The translations under genes and the position numbers were made by a program. This document shows, piece by piece, positions 25,233-33,679 of a DNA stretch of 64,000 nt (position 1 is the stretch's first letter; each line of letters starts with the position of its first letter). The notes under the pieces were generated by a model. It ran no database searches. It saw only the letters and a list, made by a program, of their open reading frames with translations, and was not told where the DNA came from. This DNA is from Microbacterium oxydans (lineage in GTDB: Bacteria > Actinomycetota > Actinomycetes > Actinomycetales > Microbacteriaceae), in contig NZ_JYIV01000026.1 in the NCBI RefSeq assembly GCF_000956405.1, forward strand, positions 62,001-126,000, written 5' to 3'.

Positions 25233-25742
25233 ATGACGGACGTCAGCGGCACGCAGCCGGAAGAGCCCGTCTCCCCGGAGGAGACACCCTCGGCGGATGG
25301 GCTCGACCTTCCGGACGAGTCGCTGGTCCCGCCCGCTGACGTGGTGATCCCGCCGCCTCCGCCCGAGATCCCCATCCCGGACGGGCTGCTGACTCCGCCG
25401 CCGTCTGATCTGCCGCCCGACGCCGCGACGTCGGACGCCTCCGCGCTCGACGCGGTGATCCCCCCGCCGGCGACGCGTCGCGCCGACCGTGCTCGCCCCA
25501 CGCCTGCCATCCTCGAGGGCGAGCCGCCCGCTGCGGTGGCCGATGGCTGGGCGCTGCCGTCCGTCGCGCCGGAGGAGCCGACGTCGGGCGGCTACCGCGT
25601 GCTCACCGTCGTGATCTTCGCGTTCCTGTTCCTGCTGCTCGTCGCCGCGATCATCGTCGGCGTGTACCTGCTGAACACGACGAGTTTCCCGTTCGCAGAC
25701 GCGGATGCCGCCGCGACGCCTTTCCTCAGCGGCGTGCTCTAG
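25233..25742 (+). CDS. Proline-rich protein with one C-terminal membrane segment
   Basis: A 169-residue protein of unknown function. Residues 1-115 are acidic and Pro-rich (repeated PPPP and IPxPDGL-like motifs), probably disordered and cytoplasmic. Residues ~122-148 form a single strongly hydrophobic helix (VLTVVIFAFLFLLLVAAIIV), followed by a short external tail. ATG 25233 has GGAGGCTGAG just upstream, with the dcd stop at 25229-25231, so the gene is probably co-transcribed with dcd. The layout is common in actinobacteria but says little about role. It ends overlapping the convergent GH9 gene. Confidence 0.7.
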   Translation: MTDVSGTQPEEPVSPEETPSADGLDLPDESLVPPADVVIPPPPPEIPIPDGLLTPPPSDLPPDAATSDASALDAVIPPPATRRADRARPTPAILEGEPPAAVADGWALPSVAPEEPTSGGYRVLTVVIFAFLFLLLVAAIIVGVYLLNTTSFPFADADAAATPFLSGVL

Positions 25743-27505
25743 TCGGGACGTCCCGCCCGGCTCTCCGATGCCGCTCCGGTCGCGCTGACGGCGAGGAGGA
25801 ACCAGGCCGAGTGGGGGATCCACTGCTCCGCCCACCGCCACGAATCGGGCCTCTCGGCGGTGTCCGGTGTCAGGAAGGCGATGCCGTGCTCGTCGTCGGG
25901 GTGACTCGTGATGCCGTTCACGATCCCGCCGGGGAGGTTGGGGAAGTCGGGCGTGTACTCGACGTTGTGGCGTCCGCGGCCCTGCAGCATGCACGCGTCG
26001 AACGGGTTGCGTCCGAGGACCCAGTCCACCTGATCGGAGGCGAACCTGCGCAGGCGCGACGCGAGTTCCCGGTCGCATTCGGGCAGGCCGGCGACCAGGA
26101 GAGCAGCGAAGGCGAGAGAGCCGAGGTTGGCGTTCTCGCCCTGCCACCAGTACCCGGTGTCGTTGTCGTGCGGGAAGAAGAAGGCGTCGCGCGTCTCACC
26201 GGAAAGCGGCTGGATGCGCTGGCGCGGGTAGCCGAACGGGTTGGGCACGGCGGCGGTGCGCTGCAGCAGATCTCCCATCACGGTGACCGCGAGCTCCCGG
26301 GCGGCCCCGGCGTGTCGGGCGTCCGGAACGAGGTCGACGTACCGCAGCAGAGCCACCACCGGCAGCCCGCCCTCGACGGCGGAGAAGAACGGGCGCCCAT
26401 CCTCCCAGGCCTCGAACCAGCCCGGTTCCCCCGGAGAGGTGCGGTAACGGTCGATGAGGGCAGCCGCGCGCCGATCGGCTGCGGCGGCGAACCGCTCCCG
26501 GTCGTCATCGGCGGTGGCCACGAGCTCGGAGGCGGCGAGCAGCGCGCAGTAGTCGTCGACGATCGACTCGGAGCTGCCCGTCAGTGCGCCCGTCTCCAGG
26601 TCGAGCCCGAACAGGTAGTCGGCATTGCGCCGCTCGAGGTCGTCGAAGGCCCCGACGGCCGCCGCGAGGTACTCGGCATTCGTGAAGTCGCCGTGCTCCC
26701 GTTCGCGTGAGGCGCGCGCCAGGGCGGCGATCGCGAGACCGCCCCCGCCGCGGTACGAGGCGCGATACCGATCGGTGCGCACGCACTCCGGCAGGGGCGC
26801 GTTGATGACCCTCTCGTCGAGTCGCTTGGTGAGCGCGTCGAAGATGCCGCTGTAGAACGCCCCATCCGGTGCGCGGAAGCGCACCAGGAAGTCTGCGCCG
26901 AACAGGGCCTCGTCGCGCAGCCTGGCGCCCAGAGCGCGATGGAACCGAGGGTGCAGCGTCGCCAGCTGATCCCGCGCCTCCAGGAACGCCCATGCGCACA
27001 GCGGGATCTGCTGCGGGCTCATGGTCGGCGAGTAGGTCAGGTGGCTGAGGAACTTGCTGGTGTCACCCGACGCATCCAGCCAGCCCCCTCGTGCGTCCAC
27101 GGTGACGCCGGAGTCGTCGCCGTAGAGACGAGCGGCGGCGTCCTTCCGCTCGATCTCGCCGCTGGATCGACCGGCCTTGAACGCGAACAGGATGTCCGAC
27201 AGGGTGCCGGCGGCGACGCGCTCCTCGCCGATCGTGAACGGCTCGGACGAGACCACCTGGTCGTCGACGGCGGCGACGATCCGATATCGGCCCTGGGCCT
27301 CGACGTGGTCGAAGTCGACGCGTGCGAAGGCGCCGGTCTTCCACGCATCGACCTGTGCCGCCGGTCGGGCCTCGAGGTGCACGCGGGAGTCGTCGTCCAG
27401 GGACAGCAGCTCGACGCGGGGAGTCGCCCCCGGCAGCGACATCTCGATGAGCGCGGACTTGGGTGCCCCGGCGTCGTAGCCGAGGTGCGAGGTGAGGATG
27501 CGCAT
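25739..27505 (-). CDS. Glycoside hydrolase family 9, cytosolic
   Basis: A 588-residue GH9 enzyme. Residues ~1-95 form the N-terminal Ig-like CelD domain (LTSHLGYDAGAPKSA, YRIVAAVDDQVVSSEPF); the catalytic (alpha/alpha)6 barrel follows with GGWLDASGDTSKFL (the catalytic-Asp motif), a WWQGENANLGSLAFA helix, LGRNPFDACMLQGRGRHN and the C-terminal RWAEQWIPHSAWFL carrying the candidate acid Glu. No signal peptide is seen, so it acts in the cytosol on imported oligosaccharides. Cytosolic GH9 enzymes include exo-beta-glucosaminidases and cellodextrin hydrolases; the nearby BadF-type kinase and SIS protein favour a glucosamine-containing substrate (inference). It is last in the GntR-controlled importer operon. 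Confidence 0.85.
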   Translation of the reverse strand: MRILTSHLGYDAGAPKSALIEMSLPGATPRVELLSLDDDSRVHLEARPAAQVDAWKTGAFARVDFDHVEAQGRYRIVAAVDDQVVSSEPFTIGEERVAAGTLSDILFAFKAGRSSGEIERKDAAARLYGDDSGVTVDARGGWLDASGDTSKFLSHLTYSPTMSPQQIPLCAWAFLEARDQLATLHPRFHRALGARLRDEALFGADFLVRFRAPDGAFYSGIFDALTKRLDERVINAPLPECVRTDRYRASYRGGGGLAIAALARASREREHGDFTNAEYLAAAVGAFDDLERRNADYLFGLDLETGALTGSSESIVDDYCALLAASELVATADDDRERFAAAADRRAAALIDRYRTSPGEPGWFEAWEDGRPFFSAVEGGLPVVALLRYVDLVPDARHAGAARELAVTVMGDLLQRTAAVPNPFGYPRQRIQPLSGETRDAFFFPHDNDTGYWWQGENANLGSLAFAALLVAGLPECDRELASRLRRFASDQVDWVLGRNPFDACMLQGRGRHNVEYTPDFPNLPGGIVNGITSHPDDEHGIAFLTPDTAERPDSWRWAEQWIPHSAWFLLAVSATGAASESRAGRPD

Positions 27506-27506
27506 G

Positions 27507-28424
27507 TCAGCCCTTGAGGGCTCCGGCGAGAACGGCATTCTCCATCTTCTCCGCGAAGACCGCGTACACGAGATAGGCGGGGATCAGCGTGATGAGGATT
27601 CCGGCCGCGAGCACGCCGTACTGGGCGGCGTTCGCGATCGAGAGCGTCGGCAGCGCCACCTGGGCCGTGCGCAGCGACGCCTCCGGTCCGATGATCACGA
27701 GCGAGAAGAAGTACTCGTTCCAGAACGACAGGAAGTTCAGGATCGCGACGACCGTGAGGGTGGGGATGGCGAGCGGCACGTAGACCGACCACAGCACCCT
27801 CAGCGGGCCCGCCCCGTCGAGCAGAGCGGACTCCTCGAGCTCGGCCGGCACCGCACGCATGGCCTGGGTCAACAGGATGACCGTGAGCGGCATGGCCGAT
27901 GCGGGCAGGAAAAGGATCAGGAACTCGCGGGTGTGGAACAGGCCCATCATGATCGACAGCAGGACGGTCGGCACCAGGGCCGCGAATCCGGGGATCAGGA
28001 ACCCGAGCGCGAACACCCTCTCCACCATCTGGCCGACGGCGCCCTTCGCCCGAGCCAGCGCGAACGCCGCCGGGACGGCGAGAGCGAGCGTCAGGATCTC
28101 CGCGCCGACCGTGATGTACGCGGAGTTCAACAGCGCCGTGCCGAGTGAGGCCTGCGAGAAGGCGAGGCCGAAGTTGTCGAACGTGAGCGGCGTGAACGGG
28201 GAGAAGGGCTGCGTGAAGATGTCGGTGTTGTGCTTGAACGCCGAGATCACGAGGTAGTACAGCGGTGCGGCGAGCAGCACCACGTACAGCCAGACGCCGG
28301 CGTGGGCGAGGTACTTCATCGGCCCCGTGCGGGCGAGCGCGCCGCCTCGTGACCGACGACGAGCGGCGGGACGTGCCTGACGAGAAGACGGGAGCGGGGT
28401 GGCGGGTGCGGTGACGGTGGTCAT
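27507..28424 (-). CDS. Sugar ABC transporter permease (MalG type)
   Basis: A 305-residue inner-membrane permease. A basic N-terminal tail of ~40 residues precedes six hydrophobic helices. The EAA loop that docks the ATPase is EESALLDGAGPLRVLWSVYVP, and the C-terminal region ENAVLAGALKG matches the MalG-type GxTxGAVKG tail. It lies 14 nt downstream of its MalF-type partner and 1 nt upstream of the GH9 gene. No ATPase gene is in the operon; a shared MsiK-type ATPase encoded elsewhere is usual in actinomycetes. Confidence 0.92.
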   Translation of the reverse strand: MTTVTAPATPLPSSRQARPAARRRSRGGALARTGPMKYLAHAGVWLYVVLLAAPLYYLVISAFKHNTDIFTQPFSPFTPLTFDNFGLAFSQASLGTALLNSAYITVGAEILTLALAVPAAFALARAKGAVGQMVERVFALGFLIPGFAALVPTVLLSIMMGLFHTREFLILFLPASAMPLTVILLTQAMRAVPAELEESALLDGAGPLRVLWSVYVPLAIPTLTVVAILNFLSFWNEYFFSLVIIGPEASLRTAQVALPTLSIANAAQYGVLAAGILITLIPAYLVYAVFAEKMENAVLAGALKG

Positions 28425-28438
28425 GCGGGCGGGTCCGA

Positions 28439-29353
28439 TCAGTACTTCTGCCGGAACGCCCGGCGGATCACGAGGATGCCGGCGACGCCGACGATGAACA
28501 GCACCACGGCGACGGCCTGGCTGTAGCCGACCTTCGACTGGTTGAAGGCGAAGTCGTAGACGAGGAAGGACAGCGTCGCGGTGGCATTGCCGGGGCCGCC
28601 CTTCGTGAGCAGCAGCACGACGGCTGCGGAAGAGAACAGCGTCCACAGGAACTGCAGCATCGTGACGACGCCCACGAACTCGCGGCACATCGGCCAGGCG
28701 ATGCTCCACATGCGACGGAAGTGTCCGCAGCCGTCGATCTCGGCGGCCTCGAAGACCGAGGCATCGATCGAGTTGAGCCGGGCCGCGAGCATGATGGCGG
28801 AGACGGACATGCTGCACCAGATGGTCACGATGATGATCGCCCACATCGCGCTGTCGCCGTTCGCGAGCCACGGCCGGGCGAGCTGGTCGAGGCCGATCGC
28901 ATCGAGGAAGCCGTTGATCATGCCCTGCGGGGCGAAGACGCCGACGAAGACCATCGCGAGCGCCGACGCGGACAGGAGCACCGGGGTGAACATCAGCGCG
29001 CGCACGAATCGGTGTCCGCGCGGCTTGAGGTTCAGGTAGTAGGCGATCATGAACGCCCCGACCACGACGATCGGGAGGGTGACCACAAGCTGGAGGACGG
29101 TGTTCCAGGTCGCGAGCCACACCACGGGGTCGTTGAACAACCGGGCGAAGTTGTCGAGTCCTGCCGGCGTGCGCGGGGCGATGAGACCCCGCCAGTTGAC
29201 CGTAGAGAAGTAGAAGAGGCTGACCAACGGTCCCAGGGTGAAGACGAGGAACCAGAGCAGCGCCGGAAGGGTGGCCGACAGCTGCACGAGCTCGCCACGT
29301 CGTCGGGCCTTCGCGCGTCGGAGGGCGACGACGTCGGGGGAGTATGCGGTCAT
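28439..29353 (-). CDS. Sugar ABC transporter permease (MalF type)
   Basis: A 304-residue permease with six predicted helices, beginning LSATLPALLWFLVFTLGPLVSLFYFS. The EAA loop is FEAAEIDGCGHFRRMWSIAWP. It pairs with the MalG-type protein encoded 14 nt downstream to form the channel for the binding protein encoded upstream. A hairpin separates it from that binding protein gene, which should set a higher level of the binding protein. Confidence 0.92.
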   Translation of the reverse strand: MTAYSPDVVALRRAKARRRGELVQLSATLPALLWFLVFTLGPLVSLFYFSTVNWRGLIAPRTPAGLDNFARLFNDPVVWLATWNTVLQLVVTLPIVVVGAFMIAYYLNLKPRGHRFVRALMFTPVLLSASALAMVFVGVFAPQGMINGFLDAIGLDQLARPWLANGDSAMWAIIIVTIWCSMSVSAIMLAARLNSIDASVFEAAEIDGCGHFRRMWSIAWPMCREFVGVVTMLQFLWTLFSSAAVVLLLTKGGPGNATATLSFLVYDFAFNQSKVGYSQAVAVVLFIVGVAGILVIRRAFRQKY

Positions 29354-29373
29354 GGGGGGCTCCAGCGGTGAGG

Positions 29374-29404
29374 AGGGCGGTCCGGCACGAGGCCGGACCG
29401 CCCT
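29374..29404 (-). terminator. Intercistronic hairpin after binding protein gene
   Basis: A perfect 13-bp stem AGGGCGGTCCGGC / GCCGGACCGCCCT around an ACGAG-class 5-nt loop, between the binding protein and MalF-type genes. Probable mRNA stabiliser or attenuator. Confidence 0.75.
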
Positions 29405-29410
29405 GGCGGC

Positions 29411-30691
29411 TTACTTCGCGGCGGCGTAGATGTCGTCGACGGTCTTGCAGATCGTCGCGGCGTCGGTGCCGGGCGTGAACGCGATCGAGGTCGCGCGGTA
29501 CATCGGGTTGGAGACGTCGGCCGGCACGTAGATGTCGGGCATCACCGGGAAGTCCACAGCCTCGGGGAGCTCGGTGAGCGACTGCGCGAGGAGGGGTGAC
29601 GTGACGCCGGAGGTGTCTCCGCCGAAGTCGGCGACGGGGATGACGCCGCCCTCGTCGAGGATGCCCTTCAGCACGTCGTCGCCGTACATGTAGGTGATGA
29701 GCTTCTCGACGGCGTCGATCTTCTTCTCGCCGTTCGGGCTGATCCACCATCCGGCCGAGGTCGAGCCGCGGTAGGCGAGAGGCTTGTCGAACGGTGCTCC
29801 GTCCGCGACGGGGAGACCGCCGAGCACGGTGGCCGCGGCGAGCTCTTCCGATGCCGCCGGGTATGCCCACGAGCCGAGCGGGGCGATCGCGGCCTGGCCG
29901 TCCATGTAGGCGGCCTGCGCCTGGTCGGCGGTGTAGCCCTCGACGCCGTCGACGAAGACGCCGGCGTCGCGCAGCTCGACCAGCAGCTCGATGCCCTTCA
30001 TCGCACCGGGGTTCTCGCAGGTGTCGCCCTCGGCGTAGACCTGCTTGGCCTCCTCGGTGGAGAGGAACATCTCCAGGAACTGGAGGAAGATCTTCTGCCC
30101 GGACCAGTCGATGCCGCCGAGCACCACCGGGGCGATGCCGGCCGCGCGCAGCTTCTTCGCGGCGTCGACGAGCTCGTCCGTGGTGGTGGGAACAGTGTCG
30201 ACCCCTGCCTTCGCCAGCAGGTCGGTGTTGTACCACCAGGGCCACGTGAAGCCGGAGTAGGGGAACGCGCGCACGTTGTCCTCGGCGTCGGTCCAGTCCA
30301 CCAGCGCGTCGTCGGGCAGACGGTCGGCAATGCCCCACTCCTCGATGTAGTCGTTGACGGGGACGACGGCGCCGTTGATAGCCCAGTCGAGCTGCTTCTC
30401 GAGGAGTCCGACCAGCAGCACGTCGGCTTCTTCGCCGGCGAGGAGGGACGTCTCGTACACCTGGTTGAGGTTGTCGCCCGATTCGAGCACCTTGACCTCG
30501 ATGCCCGTCTCATCGGTGAACGCCTTGAACGCGTCGAAGAGGGGCTTGTTCTGGGCCTGACTGGCCGTCCAGTTCGTCTGCACGACGATCTGGTCGGGCG
30601 ATGACGATTCGCCGCTCGCGCAGGCGCCGAGAGTCGCGGCGAGCACGAACGCGGTGGCACCTGCCAGGGGGATGGACACGCGCTTCTGCAC
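29411..30691 (-). CDS. Sugar ABC transporter substrate-binding lipoprotein (family 1)
   Basis: A 426-residue binding lipoprotein. The signal ends in LGAC (Cys about residue 23) followed by a Ser-rich linker. The mature domain begins QIVVQTNWTASQAQNKPLFD; FPYSGFTWPWWYNTDLLAKAG is the cross-over region typical of oligosaccharide binders, with several Trp residues suited to stacking on sugars. The GTG start at 30691 has GAAGGAGG six nucleotides upstream; an in-frame ATG at 30790 would put about 33 unlikely residues before the signal. The promoter and operator lie just upstream, divergent from the GntR regulator. Confidence 0.9.
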   Translation of the reverse strand: MQKRVSIPLAGATAFVLAATLGACASGESSSPDQIVVQTNWTASQAQNKPLFDAFKAFTDETGIEVKVLESGDNLNQVYETSLLAGEEADVLLVGLLEKQLDWAINGAVVPVNDYIEEWGIADRLPDDALVDWTDAEDNVRAFPYSGFTWPWWYNTDLLAKAGVDTVPTTTDELVDAAKKLRAAGIAPVVLGGIDWSGQKIFLQFLEMFLSTEEAKQVYAEGDTCENPGAMKGIELLVELRDAGVFVDGVEGYTADQAQAAYMDGQAAIAPLGSWAYPAASEELAAATVLGGLPVADGAPFDKPLAYRGSTSAGWWISPNGEKKIDAVEKLITYMYGDDVLKGILDEGGVIPVADFGGDTSGVTSPLLAQSLTELPEAVDFPVMPDIYVPADVSNPMYRATSIAFTPGTDAATICKTVDDIYAAAK

Positions 30692-30735
30692 GGAGGACCT
30701 CCTTCTCGGCCGGCGGGGCGCCGGCGGTTCCTCGA

Positions 30736-30765
30736 ATGGTACTGTCCCGGACTCAAAGTGGTCAA
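30736..30765 (-). promoter_or_regulatory. Promoter of the importer-GH9 operon
   Basis: On the minus strand TTGACC (-35, 30765-30760) and TACCAT (-10, 30741-30736) are 18 bp apart. The -35 lies inside the operator copy at 30760-30775, so a bound regulator would block polymerase. Confidence 0.55.
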
Positions 30766-30775
30766 TACTGGTATT
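30760..30775. promoter_or_regulatory. GntR operator copy 1
   Basis: GGTCAATACTGGTATT, containing the inverted repeat AATAC-TG-GTATT. It shares 14 of 16 bases with the copy at 30872-30887 on the other side of the divergent region and overlaps the importer promoter. Confidence 0.6.
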
Positions 30776-30871
30776 TCTTCTCGTGATCAAACGGTGATGC
30801 TTCCGATCAGGCGGCGAGAGGCGCCAGCGTCTGCCTCAGATGCTCGGCGGGTGATCCAGAGGACTTGCCAT

Positions 30872-30887
30872 GGTCATTACTGGTATG
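30872..30887. promoter_or_regulatory. GntR operator copy 2
   Basis: GGTCATTACTGGTATG, the second copy of the element at 30760-30775, 56 bp before the GntR start. Its position suggests autoregulation. Confidence 0.6.
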
Positions 30888-30942
30888 GTTCCGCGGTGCC
30901 GTGTACGGTGCAGAGTGGAAAGCCACTTCCAAGGGGGCAGGA

Positions 30943-31710
30943 ATGACGAGCAGTATCAGTGAGTCGCCGATTCGCGCGGACTACCCGGAGCCGTTGTGGA
31001 TCCAGGCCGTGAATCTCATCAAGGTCGAGATCTCGTCAGGGCGCCTCGCCGAAGGCATGCGGCTTCCCCCGGAGCGAGAGCTGTGCACGCAGCTCGGCAT
31101 CAGCCGCGTGACCCTGCGCAAGGCGCTGCTGCAGCTGGTGGAAGAGGGTGTGCTCAGCTCGTCGCACGGCCGCGGCTGGTACGTCGCCTCCGCCCCGGTC
31201 GCGAAGGAGTGGCCGAACAGCCTGGAGTCCTTCAGCGAGACCGCGCGCCGCATGGGGCTGGAGGCGACCTCGATCGTCCTGCGCGCCGAGACCGGCCACG
31301 CGAGCCTCGACGAAGCGGAGGCCATCGGCGTCGCGCCAGGCACCCCGATCTTCCGCCTCGACCGCATCCGACTGCTCGACGGTGTGCCGATCGCTCTGGA
31401 TGCCTCGGTCGTCCCCGCCGCGCTGCTGCCGGACGTGTCGAAGACGGACTTCGCCGTCGATTCGCTCTACGAGCTGCTCGATGCCGCAGGATCCGGCCCC
31501 GAGCGCGCCGACAGCACCATCGAAGCGCGCGAAGCCGATGCCCAGGCGGCCGAGTCGCTGAACGTCGCCGTGGGCAGCCCTCTGCTGGTGATGCGACAAG
31601 CCGCGCACGGCTCGGACGGGCGCGTGGTCTCGCTCTCGACCATCCGCTACGTGGGCGAGCGCTACCGCCTGCGGACGGTGTTCACCCGCGGTTCGGGTCC
31701 TACGCGCTGA
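30943..31710 (+). CDS. GntR-family (HutC/UTRA) transcriptional regulator
   Basis: A 255-residue repressor. The N-terminal winged HTH shows LIKVEISSGRLAEGMRLPPE followed by LGISRVTLRKALLQLVEEGVL and the wing HGRGWYV, the GntR signature. The C-terminal UTRA effector domain (residues ~95-250) includes PIFRLDRIRLLDGVPIALDAS and the closing LSTIRYVGERYRLRT. UTRA proteins bind small sugars or sugar phosphates such as glucosamine 6-phosphate. The ATG at 30943 has AAGGGGGCAGG just upstream. It is divergent from the importer-GH9 operon with two matching operators between, and its end overlaps the convergent kinase gene by 11 bp. Confidence 0.92.
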   Translation: MTSSISESPIRADYPEPLWIQAVNLIKVEISSGRLAEGMRLPPERELCTQLGISRVTLRKALLQLVEEGVLSSSHGRGWYVASAPVAKEWPNSLESFSETARRMGLEATSIVLRAETGHASLDEAEAIGVAPGTPIFRLDRIRLLDGVPIALDASVVPAALLPDVSKTDFAVDSLYELLDAAGSGPERADSTIEAREADAQAAESLNVAVGSPLLVMRQAAHGSDGRVVSLSTIRYVGERYRLRTVFTRGSGPTR

Positions 31711-32638
31711 CGGGCGCGCCGCCGCCGAGCCGGTCGGCGAGGAACCAGGCTCCGGCGACCGGCTGCTCTATGAGGAGCACGAAGCGCAGATCGGGGTGCC
31801 GCTCGGCGAGCAGCACGCGAACCCCGTCGGCGAGACGCGGCTGAGCGGTGATCACACCACCGGCTGCCACCACATGAGTTCCTGAGGCGCCGCGACGACG
31901 CAGCTGGTCCACGAGGCGCACGAGATGCGCGGCCCCGTGCGCGACCACCTGAGCGGCCAGCGCCGAGCCGGCGTCTGCGGCGCGGAAGACCGCCGGTGCA
32001 TGCGGTGCCCAGTTCGACATGGTGGGGTCGTCGTTCACCGCGCGGGCGAGTCTCTCGGCGTCGGCGACACCGAAGTCGGAGAGCAGAGCCCCCAGCAATC
32101 CATCGTCCGGATCGCCGTCGTCGTGAGCCAGCAACGCACTGCGCGCGGCTTCGCGCACCAGTCCTGCCGCCCCGGCTTCGTCACCGATCACCCAGCCCCA
32201 GCCGCCCGTCACGAGCGGTGTGCCGGACTCATCGGTTCCGACGCCGATCGCTCCGGTGCCTGCGATCAGCCCGATCCCGGCGTCGAGGCCGGCCGCCGGA
32301 ACGAGAAGCGCCGCATCGTTGACGCAGCGCACGAGCGCATGCCCGTGCGCGCGCAGCGCCTCCTCCAGCCCGAGGGCAACCTCGGCGCGGTCGAGTCCCT
32401 GGGCGCCGATCGCCAGGGAGCGGATCGTCTCACCGGTGGGCAGGGCGCGGGCGAGGACATCGACCAGCCACTGGGCCGCAGCGTCGGCGGGTTCGGCATC
32501 CCACTCCGCCGAGCTCAGGACGACGTCCGCGACGACGCGACCACGAGCGTCCGTGGCGCGGACGGCGGCCTTGGTGCCGCCCACGTCCATGCCCACCGTC
32601 AGGCCCGACCCCGTCGGGATGCTGTCCGGCGTCGTCAC
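31700..32638 (-). CDS. BadF/BadG-family sugar kinase (glucosamine/N-acetylglucosamine kinase-like)
   Basis: A 312-residue actin-like ATPase. The phosphate-1 motif is VGMDVGGTKAAVR, the phosphate-2 region GLIAGTGAIGVGTD, then GGWGWVIGDEAGAAGLVREA typical of BadF/BadG N-acetylglucosamine and glucosamine kinases, and the adenosine motif HVVAAGGVI near the C-terminus. It starts with GTG overlapping the SIS gene stop by 4 nt, so kinase and isomerase are coupled. The Vibrio glucosamine-specific kinase GspK belongs to the same family and is also linked to a GH9 gene and an ABC importer, which supports a glucosamine role here (inference). Confidence 0.85.
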   Translation of the reverse strand: MTTPDSIPTGSGLTVGMDVGGTKAAVRATDARGRVVADVVLSSAEWDAEPADAAAQWLVDVLARALPTGETIRSLAIGAQGLDRAEVALGLEEALRAHGHALVRCVNDAALLVPAAGLDAGIGLIAGTGAIGVGTDESGTPLVTGGWGWVIGDEAGAAGLVREAARSALLAHDDGDPDDGLLGALLSDFGVADAERLARAVNDDPTMSNWAPHAPAVFRAADAGSALAAQVVAHGAAHLVRLVDQLRRRGASGTHVVAAGGVITAQPRLADGVRVLLAERHPDLRFVLLIEQPVAGAWFLADRLGGGAPVSA

Positions 32639-33651
32639 TGCGACGCCCCGGCATCCACCTTCGTGTCGTCGTTGTGGAACACGAACTCCTCGATCTCCAC
32701 CCCGCGCGCCTGCGCGACCTCGGCGACGATCCCCTGCAGGAAGAGCGCCTCGAGCACGGCCCTGGCGTTCGACGAGGTGTGCGGCAACCGCACCACCTCC
32801 AGGTCCGCCGCGCTCTCCACGTCGTCGGTGGTCACGAGCACGACTCGGTGCCCCGCCTCGCTGAGGGTCCGTGCGACCTCGTGCTCGCGCTCGCCGCCGA
32901 ACAGCAGATGAGCGCCTTCACCGGCGGATTCCATCGAGCCGTGCAGGTACTGACGGGTGCCCATCGCGCTCGCGGGGATACGGGCGACCTCGCGGAAGAG
33001 CAGCGCCCCGGCCTCGGCCGATCCGGTGGAGGCGCCTCCACCGACGAAGTCCAGGCTCGGCGCCGAGGCGATCAGAGCGGCGGCACGGGAGGTCTGGGAT
33101 GCGAGCACGCCCTCAGTCTTGCGGAACAGCGCCGCGAAGTCGTGCCAGGCGGGATCGATGCGGCCTCCGCCCCACGACTCGGCCAGCATGCTGACGGCGA
33201 CGACCGTCGCGGTGTACCCGATGGTCGAGGCGTAGCTGTCGGGGATGGAGCCCAGGCCCACCAAACGGGTCGCCAGCGCGGACAGCGGTGACGGCACGGT
33301 GTTGACGACGCCGTAGCGGAGGTGCGCGGGGATCGTGTTCAGCGCGGCGATCGTCTCGCTGCTCCGGCCGCTTTGCGAGACGCCGATCACGGGGTGATCT
33401 CCGGTGGCGAGGGGCAGCGGGGTGTCTCCGGCATCCAGCCGCCACGCCGTGATCCCGCGCTTGCGCAGGTGCCAGACGGCGGGAGCCGTCGCCGCGAGGC
33501 TCGCGCCGATGCCGAGGAACAGGGGCCCGACGTCGCCGAGAGCGCCTTGTGCGGCGAGCTCGTTCACCTGCCGCTCGATGTGCGGGATCGCGGTCGCGAG
33601 GGCGTCCGCCTGCGCAGCGGTGGCTGCGGTGTAGCTGATGTATCCGTCCAT
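32635..33651 (-). CDS. SIS-domain phosphosugar isomerase/deaminase (GlmS-like)
   Basis: A 338-residue protein with two SIS domains and no glutaminase domain. Domain 1 holds GPLFLGIGASLAA and the phosphate-binding loop SQSGRSSETIAAL; domain 2 shows SLDFVGGGASTGSAEAGALL and the catalytic region YLHGSMESAGEGAHLL, equivalent to the HGP-E helix of GlmS isomerase. Such stand-alone proteins act as glucosamine-6-phosphate deaminases, galactosamine-6-phosphate isomerases or fructosamine-6-phosphate deglycases. Coupled with a sugar kinase (4-nt overlap) the first is most likely; the amine oxidase gene 28 nt upstream keeps the deglycase option open. Confidence 0.85.
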   Translation of the reverse strand: MDGYISYTAATAAQADALATAIPHIERQVNELAAQGALGDVGPLFLGIGASLAATAPAVWHLRKRGITAWRLDAGDTPLPLATGDHPVIGVSQSGRSSETIAALNTIPAHLRYGVVNTVPSPLSALATRLVGLGSIPDSYASTIGYTATVVAVSMLAESWGGGRIDPAWHDFAALFRKTEGVLASQTSRAAALIASAPSLDFVGGGASTGSAEAGALLFREVARIPASAMGTRQYLHGSMESAGEGAHLLFGGEREHEVARTLSEAGHRVVLVTTDDVESAADLEVVRLPHTSSNARAVLEALFLQGIVAEVAQARGVEIEEFVFHNDDTKVDAGASQ

Positions 33652-33679
33652 GTCGTTCCTTGTGCTCGTGCGCGCCCGG

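Noticed and set aside
28425..30338. N-terminal extension of the MalG-type permease to 943 codons
   Set aside because: The extra part is antisense-like to, and out of frame with, the MalF and binding protein genes; the real start is at 28424.
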